NCBI GenBank assembly: GCA_002794775.1 | Contig: NBAY01000036.1 | Coordinates: forward strand, 410,761-474,760 | Reading direction: 5' to 3' | Length of the DNA: 64,000 nucleotides | Source: Porodaedalea pini | Lineage: Eukaryota; Basidiomycota; Agaricomycetes; Hymenochaetales; Hymenochaetaceae | Shown: positions 24,000 through 35,703 of the stretch, piece by piece | How the letters are laid out: the number at the start of each line of letters is the position of its first letter | Numbering within the stretch: position 1 is the stretch's first letter | Position numbers and translations under genes: made by a program | The notes under the pieces: generated by a model | What the model saw: the letters and a program-made list of their open reading frames with translations, nothing else | Told to the model about the DNA's origin: nothing | The model's database searches: none

Positions 24000-26740
24000 A
24001 TGGCCTCTGATGCCACGCATCTTGCGCTCGACGACATAATCTTCCCGCTCGGCGCTAGTCTCGTACCACAGCCTGCCACCCCTTCCATTGATCCGCCTAC
24101 TGTAGACCTAGAAACACGCTCGCGAAGCGCGACACCGGTCCCACCTGATGAGCACGAAGTGCTCGCTATGCGCACCCGTGCGCTCGCCATTCGTGATGGA
24201 AAGTGCAAGGAACGAGAGGGTTCTCCTGGAAATGAGCTCGTGGATATGGTCCTGCGCCTCACCGCAGTGCTACCCGCCCGTGCGCAGGTTTTTGACCAGG
24301 CGGCTACTATCCGGCGGCTTTCGCAGCAGCAGGATTTTCTGCTTCAACGCATCAGCGATGAGCGTGCGAGCTGGGAAGCGGAGCGTGACGGTATGCATAG
24401 GGTCTCTGAGGCACTCATTGCGCAGGCAAACATTGCGTCGCATAATTTATACAAGGAACAGGTTGGTCTCTTAGCATGCTCGTAAATGAGATAAGCTTCC
24501 CTGAACTCTCATGCTTAGGAAAACTCCAAGAAACCTGCAATATTTGAATCAGAAAATACTTCCCTGCGGCAAAAGGTATGCGCCACTGGTGCTTATGCGC
24601 ATGTGTTCACTAACAGTAAGCTTAGCTTGCTGATGCCCAAAGCAGAGTGTCGTCGCTCGAAGCTGAGCTCGCGCAGCTTCGTCCGCTCCTTCTCATGCAG
24701 CCCAGTTCTATTGCTCGTTCCAAGGGCCTTACCCTGCAACCTGGTAAGCCTCGCAAGAAAGAAGGCGGTGGGAATAACGAGAACAGAAGTTACTATAGGG
24801 TACGCGAGGAAAAGGTGCCTGTCCCAAAGTCTCGCAAGAAGAAGGCAGCGGCTTATTTCAAGCATGCACCAACGGTTGCTGATGCACGCTCCGAGCATCT
24901 ACTGCTAGCAGCGCGCAAAATCGGCAAGGAGCGTGCCAGCATGGTCAGCCAGGCCATGTACCGCACCGCAGAGACTCAGGCTTCTTCGGTCGCGCAAAGT
25001 CATGAATCGGTCTGGCATAGCCAAAGTCGAGGGGATGATTCTCGACCAATGATGTCGCCCGCTGTGTGGACAAGCCAGCAGCATATCCAACAGTCTGGAC
25101 AAGCCGGACAAGGTGTCCAGCAAATTGGACAACATCAAGGGCAGCAGCCGGGGACTTCTGGTGCCTCTAAAGGCGCGCAGAATCCTCCACTTCCGCATTA
25201 TGGATCACCTGGCATGACGTATGCGCAGGCTCAGCAGTATTTCATGCCGTCCGGGCCCGTTGGGAGACCTGGGGCGGCCATGCCTGCGCATGCGTTCTAT
25301 CATGCGCCGACTCGTGGCTACATTCCGGGCCCTGCGTGGCCTTACTACTCTCCTGGTCCGTATACATTTGGCCAGCCGATTGCGATACAGAACACGAGCC
25401 CGAATACTCGGGCCTCACCTGTGCGCCCCGCAAACAGTCCACCCGTTGCAGGACCCTCACGCACACCTGCGCCATCTACCCCTCAAGGTTCATCTGCACC
25501 GCCTTCTTCACAAAATACAAACGAAAAGGACTCTCCGTCAAACCACATTCAGATACCGTCGAACGAAACCGGGCGGGAGAATGGCCAGAAAACGCCTCAG
25601 TCGAAGTCAGTCGCTACAGCCTCGACGTCCAAAAACCCGCCCACACCAATGGACAGCCTGCTCTCTGCAGCCCGTACTGTCTTCTCCCCTGACTCAAACA
25701 GTGGGGACCGTGCAACTGATGGTGGTGAAAGCCCATCGCCGAAGAAGCGCCGACGTGTCGATCAACAACATGGGCAGGCGGCGGGACAAAATAGTGAGAG
25801 GAGTCTAGCAGTTTCGGAAGCCACAGTTAGCCCTGAAAGACGAGCATCAGCGTTGGATGTCCTTGCTGATCAAGCAGCTGGTGTCGTCCCTTCCTCACCA
25901 CGCTCGAGAAGCGGAAGCGTGAATTTGGATGCTGAGACACCATTGCTTTCGGAAAATAAACAACCCGGACCTGCACCTGTTCACCAGCCTAGATCCCGCA
26001 AACGCAAGCAACCTGGAGGTACCACTGTGAACATGGAGTCTCGGACCTCTGCCGGTGAAGCTGCCGCAGAAGGTACCCTTCCTGCGCCCATCGGGCGTAA
26101 GGGCAAGCGTTCTGCGCGTGCATCTTCCGCTGCTTCTGCCTCACGGGCGTCACTGAAAGCACTCGCGCTGCCGAAAACGGTGCAGCGCGCCGCGAGTGAG
26201 GAGCACGCGCCTTCTGCAGCCCCGACATCCTTACAGGTGTCATCGGACTCGTTCCGCCTACGACCCGTGCAAGCGGGTGCGTTCGCACGGAACGACGTGG
26301 TGCCTTCACGGTCTTCGTCGTTGCCACGTGCTGGAGCCTCTGCGTCGCGAACAGGTGCTGCTTCTGGTGCGGGGCGGGGACGACAGCCGAATGGACGCGC
26401 TGCGACGCCGCTGGGCCCTACGCTCACGCGTGTTCCGGCTGGGCAGGCGCGTGCAACGTCTTCCGTGGACGCGGATGCTGATGCGGAAGGGGATGATGTT
26501 GAATCTGAAGACGATGTTGATGCCGATGCACAGGTCGATCAGCTTGAGGATGATGCTCCACCCCAGGAGGGCTTGTCCGCAAAGAAGGGAAAGGGTTCAG
26601 CCCAATTGCGTGGCTCCGGTGAAGATGTAAACAGTAGACGATGGATGGAGATTCTTGGTAAGCCTATAATACTTTCTCGTTGTTCGCTTCGCTTCGACTC
26701 AATGCATTTCATTGCTGCCTTAGGCCGCAAAGATGCTTAG
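24000..26740 (+). CDS. Coiled-coil, low-complexity nuclear-looking protein, unknown function
   Basis: Four exons (24000-24461, 24519-24575, 24626-26657, 26724-26740) join to 855 residues in phase; the last exon codes only RKDA and the stop. The N-terminal 240 residues form a coiled coil (QDFLLQRISDERASWEAERD, then VSSLEAELAQLRPLL). A basic stretch follows (PKSRKKKAAAYF), then a Gln/Pro/Gly/Tyr-rich middle (GQHQGQQPGTSG, YYSPGPYTFGQP). Possible nuclear signals are PKKRRRVDQQ and RSRKRKQPGG. Near the end an acidic run (DADADAEGDDVESEDDVDAD) precedes RRWMEILG. The composition suggests a disordered chromatin or transcription-associated protein. No enzymatic domain is visible. Confidence 0.7.
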
Positions 26741-27933
26741 CGTCTCGTTCCCGAGTTTGTTTATTCTCCCGAAATGGACGACGTATTTTCCTCAGATTCT
26801 GGTTGAATTGATGATGTATCTGTTTATTGCCCAATTCTTTCCTGTCCTACCCGTATACCTTCCGGCTTTGCTTGTCGTGTGTAACCTCGCTGTCACTATC
26901 GTTTCTTTCTCTGTATTGGTTTGGTCCGTGCTTGCTTAGTATTGATATTGTCGGTTGATTTGTTCCTCAAGTTCGAGCCTGATCTGCTTTTTGGGATCTA
27001 CTGTAACGCTACATATACGTACGCCGATCCTTATGCGTATGGGCATATTTTGTCCATCATGATGGAATGTGTCGGTCCATAATGAAGGATTGCTTGATAC
27101 CTCCTTTAGTGCCTACAGCTACGTACTTATATCGTATACAGCTTCGGCATGTCCCTCGCAAGCCAGGACGAGACAGGAAAGTCCTGTGAGTCTCGGCCAT
27201 AGGAACACACAAATCATTCCCTATCTGACTAAAGGGTATTCGGGAAATGACGCATGGTTACGGCGTTTATGAGACGTCTCTGATTATTGAGATTACAATG
27301 GAGGTCAGTAACCATCAGGATAACGGTTGCAAAATTTCACGCTTCTTTTGACTTGCTCCATAAAGCGGTACAAGCAGGCATTCTCGAGTCTGGGGTGCAG
27401 CACTATGCACCCCTGCTTTCCATCGAAGAGCATAATCTATGTGACTCAGGCTCTTCTACTGTAGAAAGTATGAGACCAAGCCGAACCCTAGCTGGCGTGC
27501 TAGGTCTGTATCCGAGGCTTCCGAAGAGCATAGGAGTATTCGAGCTTCGGAACGAGATGATATGCTCAATGTATGCACTCATCACTAAGGAAAGCTTTAA
27601 TATTACTTTATGGGCTAATTCAAGATAATGCGTGAAAATCGCAACTGTCCTCATTTTCCGGATTCATAACCCTGGATGTCAATAAATCTCAGGAACGTAT
27701 TCCACTCGGAGGAATATAAGACCACACGAGTCTCTTGCTTTATCACTCTGTTTCTTTCCTTCCTACCTGCAGAGGCCATTTCTCTTCCTCAGCCTTCTGA
27801 CCTCCGGCATCTCTTGGCTGCGTATCCCTACGTTCCTTTCTCCCCGACGTTCTTTTCACAACTGTCCTGTGCACATATATTGGCAGCCACCTCTCTTTCT
27901 TTATAAGTCCCTCGCTATCGTTATCTCGTCGGT
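26741..27933. other. Intergenic, 1.2 kb
   Basis: Open frames such as the 113-codon one at 27287-27628 show no domain and no splice support. A TATAAG at 27902-27907 lies unusually close (27 bases) to the next ATG and may or may not be its TATA box. Confidence 0.4.
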
Positions 27934-29648
27934 ATGCTCGCAAATTTTGCGCTTCTTACGACCGCAGCCAGCCTGCTTCTCCCCGCGCCCGCTCATGCGT
28001 TCTGGATCCTCGGGCACTCGTCACTGACACAGGAGCGCCTCGACCCGATCATCTCGCCCGGCAAGGTGTCATCGCATGTGCATAATGTCGTCGGCGCGAG
28101 TAACTTTGGACCGGACATCACCAATGTCACACTGAAGAAGAGTAACTGCACTACGTCGCCGGTGCAGGCGGATATGAGGTACGAGAAATTATCTCAGAGC
28201 TAGTTGCCGTATAGCGAGAGGACGAAACTGATTGAGCTCTGTGACAGTGATTATTGGGCACCGCAGCTGTACCATCAGAATCTCGACAATGGCACATACA
28301 CGCTGATTCCTATTGTATTCGTCAACACATACTGTAAGCGCTCAGTAGCCCTATTTCCCTTCGTGTCATATCTGACTCGTTATATTTCCCAGATCTTCAG
28401 CGTGGCGGTTCGAAAGATCCCGACGCGAAGAATATCACCGCGTTCCCCGCCGGGCTACGCATGATAGCAGGGGACCCGTACCGCTCGACGTACAACGCAT
28501 CCAACCAGGCCGACATCGCGGTGAACTTCGTGTGCCTCGACTACTCGGGCACGAGCAGCCAGGATACACAGTTCCCCAAGACGAACTGTCCCGACGGGCT
28601 GCGCTCGCAGATCATCTTCCCGAGCTGCTGGGATGGCGTGAATTTGGACTCGGAAGACCATAAGAGTCATATGTCGTACCCAATTGGGACCTCACCGGAT
28701 AATGGCGATTGTCCCGACACGCATCCTAACAAGGTGAGCCTGCGAGTGATTATTCTTGTCTGAGGAATAGAGAGCTCACTGTGATCGCGTAGCTTGTCAC
28801 GCTTTTCCACGAGTGGGTCTTTGATGTTGGAAAATTTGACTTTGTGTCGGGCAAGAATAACTGGGGTGAGTAAGGGCGCGCTTGGCAAATATATGTATCT
28901 TATAAATTTTTCCCGCCAGTGTTCGCAATGGGTGACGAGACTGGACTCGGTTTTCCACGCTGACTTCGTGAACGGGTGGGATGTCGATGTGCTGCAGGCT
29001 GCAATCGACCAATGCACCGGCGAGCTATTTGACAACGTCGAAGGTATGCCGAGCTCCTATCCTCCATTTCTTCACATGACACAGCAAATTTCTGACCACA
29101 ACGCAGGCTGCCCCCCTTTCGCGAAGTCCGTCAACCGCCCGGTCGCCTCTTCATGCACCACCGGTCGTGTTGTGGACGAGGAGATAGACGGCCCGCTGAA
29201 AGCACTCCCCGGATGCAACCCGATCCCCGCGTCCGCGAACGCGACGTGCCCCGGCCTCAGCACTCCCGCGATCAACGGCTCCTCGAGCGCGAGTAACTCC
29301 TCCGCAGTTGCCTCTTCGGTCCCGGCTTCCACGTTTGCCTCTTCGGTCCTGGCTTCCACATTTGCCTCTTCGGCACCGGCCTCCGCATTTACCTCTGCGG
29401 CCTCAGCCTCCGCTTCCGCATCTGCTTTCTCTCCTTCAGCGTCCTTCTCCGCGTCAGCCTCCGCCTCCTTCTCCGCTTCTGCGTTTGCCTCTTCGGCCCC
29501 GGCCTCCGCACCTGTTCCTTCGGCCCCGGCTTCCGCATCTGCCTCTTCGGCCTCGGCCTCCGGTACGTCTCCTGCGAAGTCGACACCGAGCAAACGAAGC
29601 CTCCGTCGGCACCATCGGCGCAACCAGGGACACGATAGTTCGTACTAG
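27934..29648 (+). CDS. Secreted DUF1996 protein with Ala/Ser-rich tail, one frameshift
   Basis: Six exons are visible: 27934-28178, 28248-28334, 28393-28733, one from about 28794 to 28864, one from 28920 to about 29042, and the last to the stop at 29648. The signal peptide is LLTTAASLLLPAPAHAFW. DUF1996 hallmarks follow: RLDPIISPGKVSSHVHNVVG, YWAPQLYHQN, FPAGLRMIAGDP, CPDGLRSQIIFPSCWDGVN, HMSYPIG and GFHADFVNGWD. The family is secreted, often fused to WSC or other wall modules; its activity is not established. In exon 5 the frame breaks at the T4 run 28951-28954. With one T fewer it would read on into the conserved block, so this is a one-base insertion or a base-calling error. The tail (29310-29570) is an Ala/Ser/Pro repeat region likely to be O-glycosylated, ending in a basic RRHHRR stretch without a GPI signal. 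Confidence 0.85.
29310..29570 (+). repeat. Coding minisatellite for the Ala/Ser-rich tail
   Basis: Imperfect 18-36-base units of the kind cctcttcggccccggcttcc encode repeated SS(A/V)PAS(A/T)F and SASAS modules. The repeat is in frame with the DUF1996 protein and gives it a flexible spacer. Confidence 0.7.
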
Positions 29649-29970
29649 GCTCGTCACCCATCATATTTAAAATTGCTACCCCTTCATGAATGAGCTCCTG
29701 GTGCGGCTCCTGAGTTTTCAATTTCATACATACCCCATACCGCTTCGACTACCTGAAAGCTGCTAGTTCGGCATCTCAGGCGCTATTTTTCAATAAAATT
29801 GTATACCTTGCCCTCAGGCTGTTTGAAATAAAAGCAATGTTGTCTTTGCAGTTGCAACTTTTTTAACCCTGGTTGGAGCCTGCAGTCACCTTGTCCCTAA
29901 TTTCTGGCCGAACTATGTAGACATCATGGATGGTGTGAACTTGAAGTGAAGGGCTAATTCGGAAATCCTT

Positions 29971-29980
29971 CTATATATAG
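29971..29980 (+). promoter_or_regulatory. TATA-like box of the first F-box gene
   Basis: The sequence CTATATATAG lies 104 bases before the chosen ATG at 30075. It makes the earlier in-frame ATG at 30009 unlikely, since that would be almost at the transcription start. Confidence 0.45.
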
Positions 29981-30074
29981 AAAGAAGCCGGTTGTGCTGT
30001 TGTTACACATGATCGACATCAAGTTCAACCTTCAACTACTAGTAGTACTAGCAGTGCCTGCAGAGACTCCGAGC

Positions 30075-31913
30075 ATGTCGTCCAATGCTGTGGCCACAGC
30101 TGACATCGGAGCAATAAAGGCGCTCAGAAGGGCATTACATAGGCTCATGCAAGTCCAAGGAGCACTGGATAACGAGTACAAGAATGTTTGGCCTGAGAAG
30201 CCTACGACTTAGTAAGTGCCAGTCGCCAGTATAAATTCAAATCTTGCAGCTAACAAGGTGTAGCTTACTTACACAATCTCCTCGCGATAAGGTGTCCGAC
30301 ACAAGGGCATCGTTGATGACTTATCTAGACGAGCTGAAGGGCCAGCAAGAGCTGCTAGCCCAGCTCCAAGTTGTCCTCGAGACTCGCATCCATCTTCTAG
30401 AGCTTCAGCTCGAAGAGCTTGAACAGCGACTAGAACTAGAAAAGCCACATTGCTCCATCACGCGACTTCCACTCGACGTTTTAAGGACGATATTCAATTT
30501 CTGCGTCGAGTCAGAAGCCGCGCTCCCACGGGAACAAATATCTCTGAATAGCGTCTGTAGACACTTTCGCACCGCTGCACTCAAGACACCTGGCCTCTGG
30601 ACGTTCATCAGCTCCGACATGTCCTCCGAACGGTTGAATACCCAGTTCTGTCGGGCAGAGACATGTAATCTCAATGTTAGAATTTTAAGCGCACCTTTTT
30701 CGGCTTCGACCAACGAACGACAACGGCACCGAGACGCAGTTGAGCAAATGCTGCTTCCACTCATCGCGTTGGGCCCATCTGGAAATAGTGGGAGGCATCG
30801 ATGTCATCTCAGACATACAAGCTTTCCCGTACCTTCCTCGCCTGCGTTCCATGACACTTGGAGCTCTGCCCACTACCCCGCACGCGGAAAGCAGCTCTGC
30901 TGTCTTGCCTGATTTACAGAAATTTCCCAATTGGACGACTCCAGTACTACACTCCGTGACATCCATAAACTTTTCTCCGCCGCTGTATTTCAGCTCTTCG
31001 CTCGTGACCTGTTCACTCACCTGGATCGGGGAATTCACGCCTTCGCCAGGACAACTCGTGTATTCGTTGAGTCAAAGCTCTCAATTGCAGTCTCTGACCC
31101 TGAAAACTGCAATTGATATATACGATAAATCTTTAGGTATGTTGACTCCTGAGATACGTGAAAATGGTACTTATAAGCAGTACAGAAGTCCGAGAACTTA
31201 TGTCCGTACCTGTACGAGCGGCGTTGTCGCATCTTCACAAGTTAACCATCGTTATGCAAGGTTCTCATATACAGACAGCATGTTTGCGCATCCTTTCGCA
31301 GATATCCGCTCCTAAACTTCGAGTGCTGAACATGGAGTTGCTGGGAACTGCTCGCACATTCCAAGAGACCTCCGTTCATCATCTGCAGGAAGAGGACGCT
31401 ATACAGAACTTGCTGCGCCTCCCTAAAGCACTGGACGTCTTTCCTGAGCTAGAAGTGCTCGACTTTCGCTGCGATTATTTCCAGCGAAAATTTGACTGCA
31501 TCGGACGACTCGTCCTGAAGATGCCGGCGCTGCGCGATCTGCGTTTCGATGCCCCATATCTCGCCCCGCCGTGGTCACTGCATCAGCGAGGCATGGAAAC
31601 AGGGACGCAGAGTTTAACGAGACAAGAGTCACAACCACTGCCGAATTGGCACGCGCCTATCGAACGTCTGGAGATCCGTAACAACCTGACCACCACCCCT
31701 GCATACCTCCTCGAGCTTGCGGACATTATCATGAGCATTCCCGAGACCTCGCAGACATTCAGAAGTCTTTCTGTTATAGGTTGCTACTTGATCTCGGCGG
31801 ATGACGCTCGGTGGCTTGGTAGTCGATTGCATGGCAAGGAAGTCCTCATCGAGATCAGGGATATGTCGTTTACAAGGATAAATCGCTTCTTAGCAATGTG
31901 CAATGACGCGTAA
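30075..31913 (+). CDS. F-box/LRR protein, one frameshift
   Basis: This is the substrate-recruiting subunit type of an SCF ubiquitin ligase. The N-terminus is a coiled coil (IKALRRALHRLMQVQGALD and LLELQLEELEQRLELE), with an intron ending at about 30262 between the two parts. The F-box core is ITRLPLDVLRTIFNFCVES, followed by SLNSVCRHFRTAALKTPGLW. Leucine-rich stretches fill the rest, and a second intron ends just before EVRELMSVPVRAALSHL (about 31183). The frame shifts at 30769-30770 (GCGTT): before it the protein reads VEQMLLPLIA, after it, in the next frame, WAHLEIVGGIDVISD. One T too many explains this. The remainder to the stop at 31913 is intact. Confidence 0.75.
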
Positions 31914-32167
31914 ACTAGCTGGACTCCACACAAAAATGTATGATATGGCAAGTATATACGTTCGAAGTTCATCCGCAAGCTTACTCCAATCCTGCCTCAA
32001 AGGGGCTAACCAGCCCTTAGAAAAAAAAGTTAATCATCCGACAAGAGCGTGAAATCCACGGAACTCACTTTTCGATCCAGATCAACTTATCATCTGAAAT
32101 TGCTTCCTCGAGCTCCCCCTTGTCCAAATTATGACAGCCAGCAATGGTGAAAGCTCTCTAGAGAGCC

Positions 32168-33345
32168 TCAAGAACCATGCTTTTTAAGCGCTTCGCAGAA
32201 CGATGTTATCCAAGCACCACTAATGACATTGCAATTCCGAAGCTCGACTGTCTGCAGCGGGATCCGGCTATTGCTAGCACAGTTCTCGAGCTTAGGACGC
32301 AGATCTGGTGTAGACAATTTCAGGTGGCGAATATTATGCATTCTGTCGAGAGGAAGAGGGTATTCTGCGAAGCTGTGAGCTGAATCGGTCTGGAATGTAA
32401 AGTCGGTGAGGTATTGAATAGGAAATTTTGGAGGGAGGATGCACGCCATCCGCTCTTCCTGACTCTCGCTATCCAACCTGTCAACAGTAACCTCCGCCGC
32501 TAACGTCTCCGACTTTGGTGCTAGAAAGGCTTCCATAAGTGGGGATAGTTCTGCTGGTTCAATCCGATTTGTCTTGACTGTTGGCTCCTGGAGCCGCGGG
32601 AGGTCGACCTGCTGCAGAAAGTCGACGGCGGGCTCTCCAATATTGCTGTCAAAATGGAACGACAGTAACAACTCCTTCAGGTTGGGGGCGGAGGTGAGGA
32701 AATCGAGCATGTCCTGAAGGTCAAAGATACCGGATACGTCACTCGCAAGTTCAATGTGCACAGCAGCAAGAGATGGCGCGCTGATGAGAGGTCGGGGAAT
32801 GAAATCCGAGATCACGATCGTCTTCAAGTTAGGCATATCCCAGTCCGTGTAGAAGTGAAGGACGTCTTCCTTTTATCGTATTCGCTGTAGTCATTCGCTC
32901 CGTCGTCATGAGTGAAGCTGGGATACGAGAGTCTCAGGTGCTCGAGCCTATGGAGTTTAAAATCCAAGCACACACCACTCAGGTTGGCGATATCCTCGGT
33001 CCAGTCATCCCCGTCAGGGAACTCTATGTCAAGGACAAGCTTGACGAGACGCTCCGAATGTGGAACGACAGCGCTGAGAAACTCAAAACGGTCTTCTGAG
33101 AAGATGCTAGAATGCCACAGCTGGACTGCGAAATCGAGCGGTACGTTCTTGCTGCGTCTGAGCAATGGCTCGATTTCCGCTAAGTTATTTTTGAGGTACG
33201 CGCTGTTGACAACGGACCATAGTTTGGGAGAATTAAGAGCGACGTCGCGGAAACGCTGGTCTACCCAGAATATGTATCGTACCGATTTAGGTTCCTTCGA
33301 ATGAACAAATTCAAATATGATAGCCAGGACGTCATCGTAACGCAT
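32168..33345 (-). CDS. F-box/LRR protein, one frameshift, convergent with the previous gene
   Basis: The N-terminus has a short F-box-like block (DDVLAIIFEFVHS, then DQRFRDVALNSPKLWSVV), preceded directly by an in-frame stop, so the ATG at 33345 is the start unless an upstream exon exists. Leucine-rich segments follow (LVKLVLDIEFPDGDDW, LHRLEHLRLSYPSF). At the T4 run 32871-32874 (A4 on the coding strand) the frame changes: DYSEYDKR before and EDVLHFYTDWDMPNLKTIVI after. One missing base accounts for it. The C-terminal half (LKELLLSFHFDSN, MHNIRHLKLSTPDLRP) is open to the stop at 32168. Likely an SCF adaptor; the target is unknown. Confidence 0.65.
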
Positions 33346-33398
33346 TTATTCCCTGACTCAGGATAATGGGTCGCAGCTGGGCTCTTATCGCAGAAATC

Positions 33399-33649
33399 TT
33401 ATTTTCGATGGACAGGAAAAGTGCGGCGATCGCGGGTTCCTTTCAGCTCCTTGAGCATCGCCTTCACCTCCGTGAAATCCTCGAGCTTCCCGTTGGATAG
33501 CTCCATCTTTTGCAGCCTAATATTATGGGTAGGCTGAAGTGGATTCACTGAATGAAAGAGTCAGCTTACATTGCTTCAACACCGCAAGCCCATATACGAT
33601 CGCTGTCGAAATGACCTCCTTCCTTCCTGATCTTGGACAAAACGTCCAT
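33399..33649 (-). CDS. Small two-exon hypothetical protein
   Basis: ATG 33649 opens an exon (MDVLSKIRKEGGHFDSDRIW..GVEA). It ends at a GTAAGC donor near 33569, and a TATTAG acceptor near 33517 continues in phase with MLQKMELSNGKLEDFTEVKA and MLKELKGTRDRRTF to the stop at 33399. It would be about 66 residues, helical and charged. I do not recognise it. Clean splice signals and sensible composition are the only evidence. Confidence 0.4.
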
Positions 33650-33991
33650 GAGCGAGTAATCGTGTCAAATTGACCTCGACTACTTCGGAGTGTAATATCT
33701 CTCTTACGGTGCGTTTGGTCGAAAATGAGCAGAGGCTGGTTTGAAGGAGAGAGCTACTTGCGCTGCTTGTGTATTTGAAGGGAAAAAAAGCGCGCGCCTT
33801 ACGTCAAATTACGTGTACGATAACGTGATCGCGTCGCGGCCTGTTATTGACATTGTCATCGAGTCCGCAACATAAGTACGAGTAGCAGAGTCCTGTTAAA
33901 ATCATCCGACTGGTCTGTCTCTTTATCGAGCAAGAAACTATTCGCACGCCTCCGTTGCGAGTCAAAAGCAAGGAGTCTCTTTTTAAAGCTG

Positions 33992-35703
33992 CTATACATA
34001 ACATTTCTCAAAGTCCTCCGCTCCATCACTCGTTGCGTACTTTTGACTATCCACAAACGCATCCAATGTGCAGATCCCCTCATCACTGGCATTGAAAAAA
34101 TTAAGAGTTTGGAATCTATCGTTGACAAGCATGCGCACGGAGGTCGTTCCCGCACAGTCGAGGCGTTCAGTGACGAGCCGTGCGGAAAATGGAACGAGGC
34201 GCGCAGCGATCCACGTGCGTCCTACGTCAGGCCGCTTAGGGTCCAGATCTCCCTCCTGGTGAAACAGCCCTAGAGCACTATAGATTGAGATCATCTCATT
34301 CTTGTGTGAGAAATCCGCATATATTGGACGGCCGAGCGGGAATGTCTTTGGATCAGCATCTAGAGTACGGTTGGTTTGCGTGTTGTCGCGGACAGCAGAT
34401 TCGGTGAGGCAAGCGATGAGCTCGTTGACATATCCAACTCCCTGCACGGGACCAAGTTCCAACCCGTAGCTTCAAGAAATATAGTTAGAGGCGGGAGAAC
34501 AGTGACACCCATCGCACTCACCCGTTACCATAATACTTGTCCAGGTCTCCGAAGTACTCAAAGTTTTCGAAATCGGATGGATCAAATACCCCACAAAACT
34601 CGCTGGGATCCGATTTCGCAAGTGTTTCCAGTGCACATAGTGAAATGAGATTCGTAACGTCGTCGACAGTCATGTTTGCACCGGGGGCTGAAGCATTTAA
34701 GCGAGCGGCAATGCTTGTTGCGTACACGGATTGCCATATCTTAGTCTGCTTGTTGCTGTTCCCTGCCTTTGGACACATGTCGTTATTAAGAGTGTTGTTG
34801 ATATTTGGCTGGATGTCTAATAATTAATAGAAGCCTTGCTAGCGCTTTCAAGACATTTACCGATTCTTCAATAATCAGCTCCAACGAAGGAGTCGCCTTT
34901 CCGAGGCTGGCATGTGCGAAACCTATGACACGATTATCAGTCAAAAAAGCACTCTAAACGTGTCTGAAATTTGTACCTGCAGTCCAGTTTGTCGTGGAAT
35001 CGACTACTCGTGCGGACCCGGAAGCGCGAACGAACGGCAGATTCGTCTTGCTGACAATGTCCTTATATCTTGAGTAATCGTACTGACCAGAATCAAAGGA
35101 TCTGCACATCTGAAGTCAGAAAAGTATTCTCCGGTGCTTATCATTTGCAACTCACTGCGCAGCCCCGAAAGCTATCAAATCATCCTCTCTCAAGTCATAC
35201 GTATAGCCTGTGATAAATTCTAATCGAGGGTCCAGGAATGTAGAGGCTGATTTTAGCCTTGCAATTGCAGCCTGCGTATCCTTTCCTTCGTTTTGATCGG
35301 AAGCAGGAAGTCGTGCACCATGTCTTTGTAACTGATGGTCCAATAAATATTTAAGAGTGACATCCAAAAGGAGAATAGGCCTCACAATGTTTACTTGCGT
35401 GATTCTGCAGTGACGAGGTGGCTTCGTATAAGCTGAAGTTGAATAGTAAGGCGTATACTGCGCCCAAGAATGCTTTATACTGCGCGGAAGCTGAATCGGC
35501 GGTGTTACCGGATTGATCTTGTATTTCAATTCCGACAAAGCAGTGAAAAGGAGATTAAGCGCAAATATGAAGAGTAGTCTTCCGGTCAGTGACAGCATCT
35601 GCTCCTCTTTCCTGCGAGCCGTGCGCCTGCGAAGGGCACTATTGGGTGATCGACTGCCTAAGAGAGGTTCAGCTTCGCTGTTTGTAATCGCCGTCTTCTT
35701 CAT
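33992..35703 (-). CDS. Membrane-anchored histidine acid phosphatase / phytase-like, HD motif altered
   Basis: At least seven short-intron exons read from ATG 35703 to the stop at 33992. A basic cytosolic N-terminus is followed by one membrane helix (LLFIFALNLLFTAL), so the enzyme is type II. The catalytic RHGARLPAS is formed across an intron and marks the branch-2 histidine phosphatase family. Later blocks fit as well: RASGSARVVDSTTNWTAGF (second Arg region), LCALETLA, LELGPVQGVGYVNELIACLT. The proton-donor motif, normally SHD, here reads DFSHKNEMISIYSALGLF, with Lys (codon at 34301-34303) in place of Asp. Cys pairs remain, including the C-terminal EKCYV. Family knowledge predicts a great loss of phosphatase activity unless another acid substitutes; it may be a non-catalytic or altered homologue. 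Confidence 0.85.

Noticed and set aside
27287..27628. 113-codon open frame between the coiled-coil and DUF1996 genes
   Set aside because: No recognisable motif; overlaps an equally long frame on the other strand.
29072..29623. 183-codon Glu/Ala-rich open frame opposite the DUF1996 tail
   Set aside because: Antisense reading of the Ala/Ser minisatellite; no start context or splice sites.
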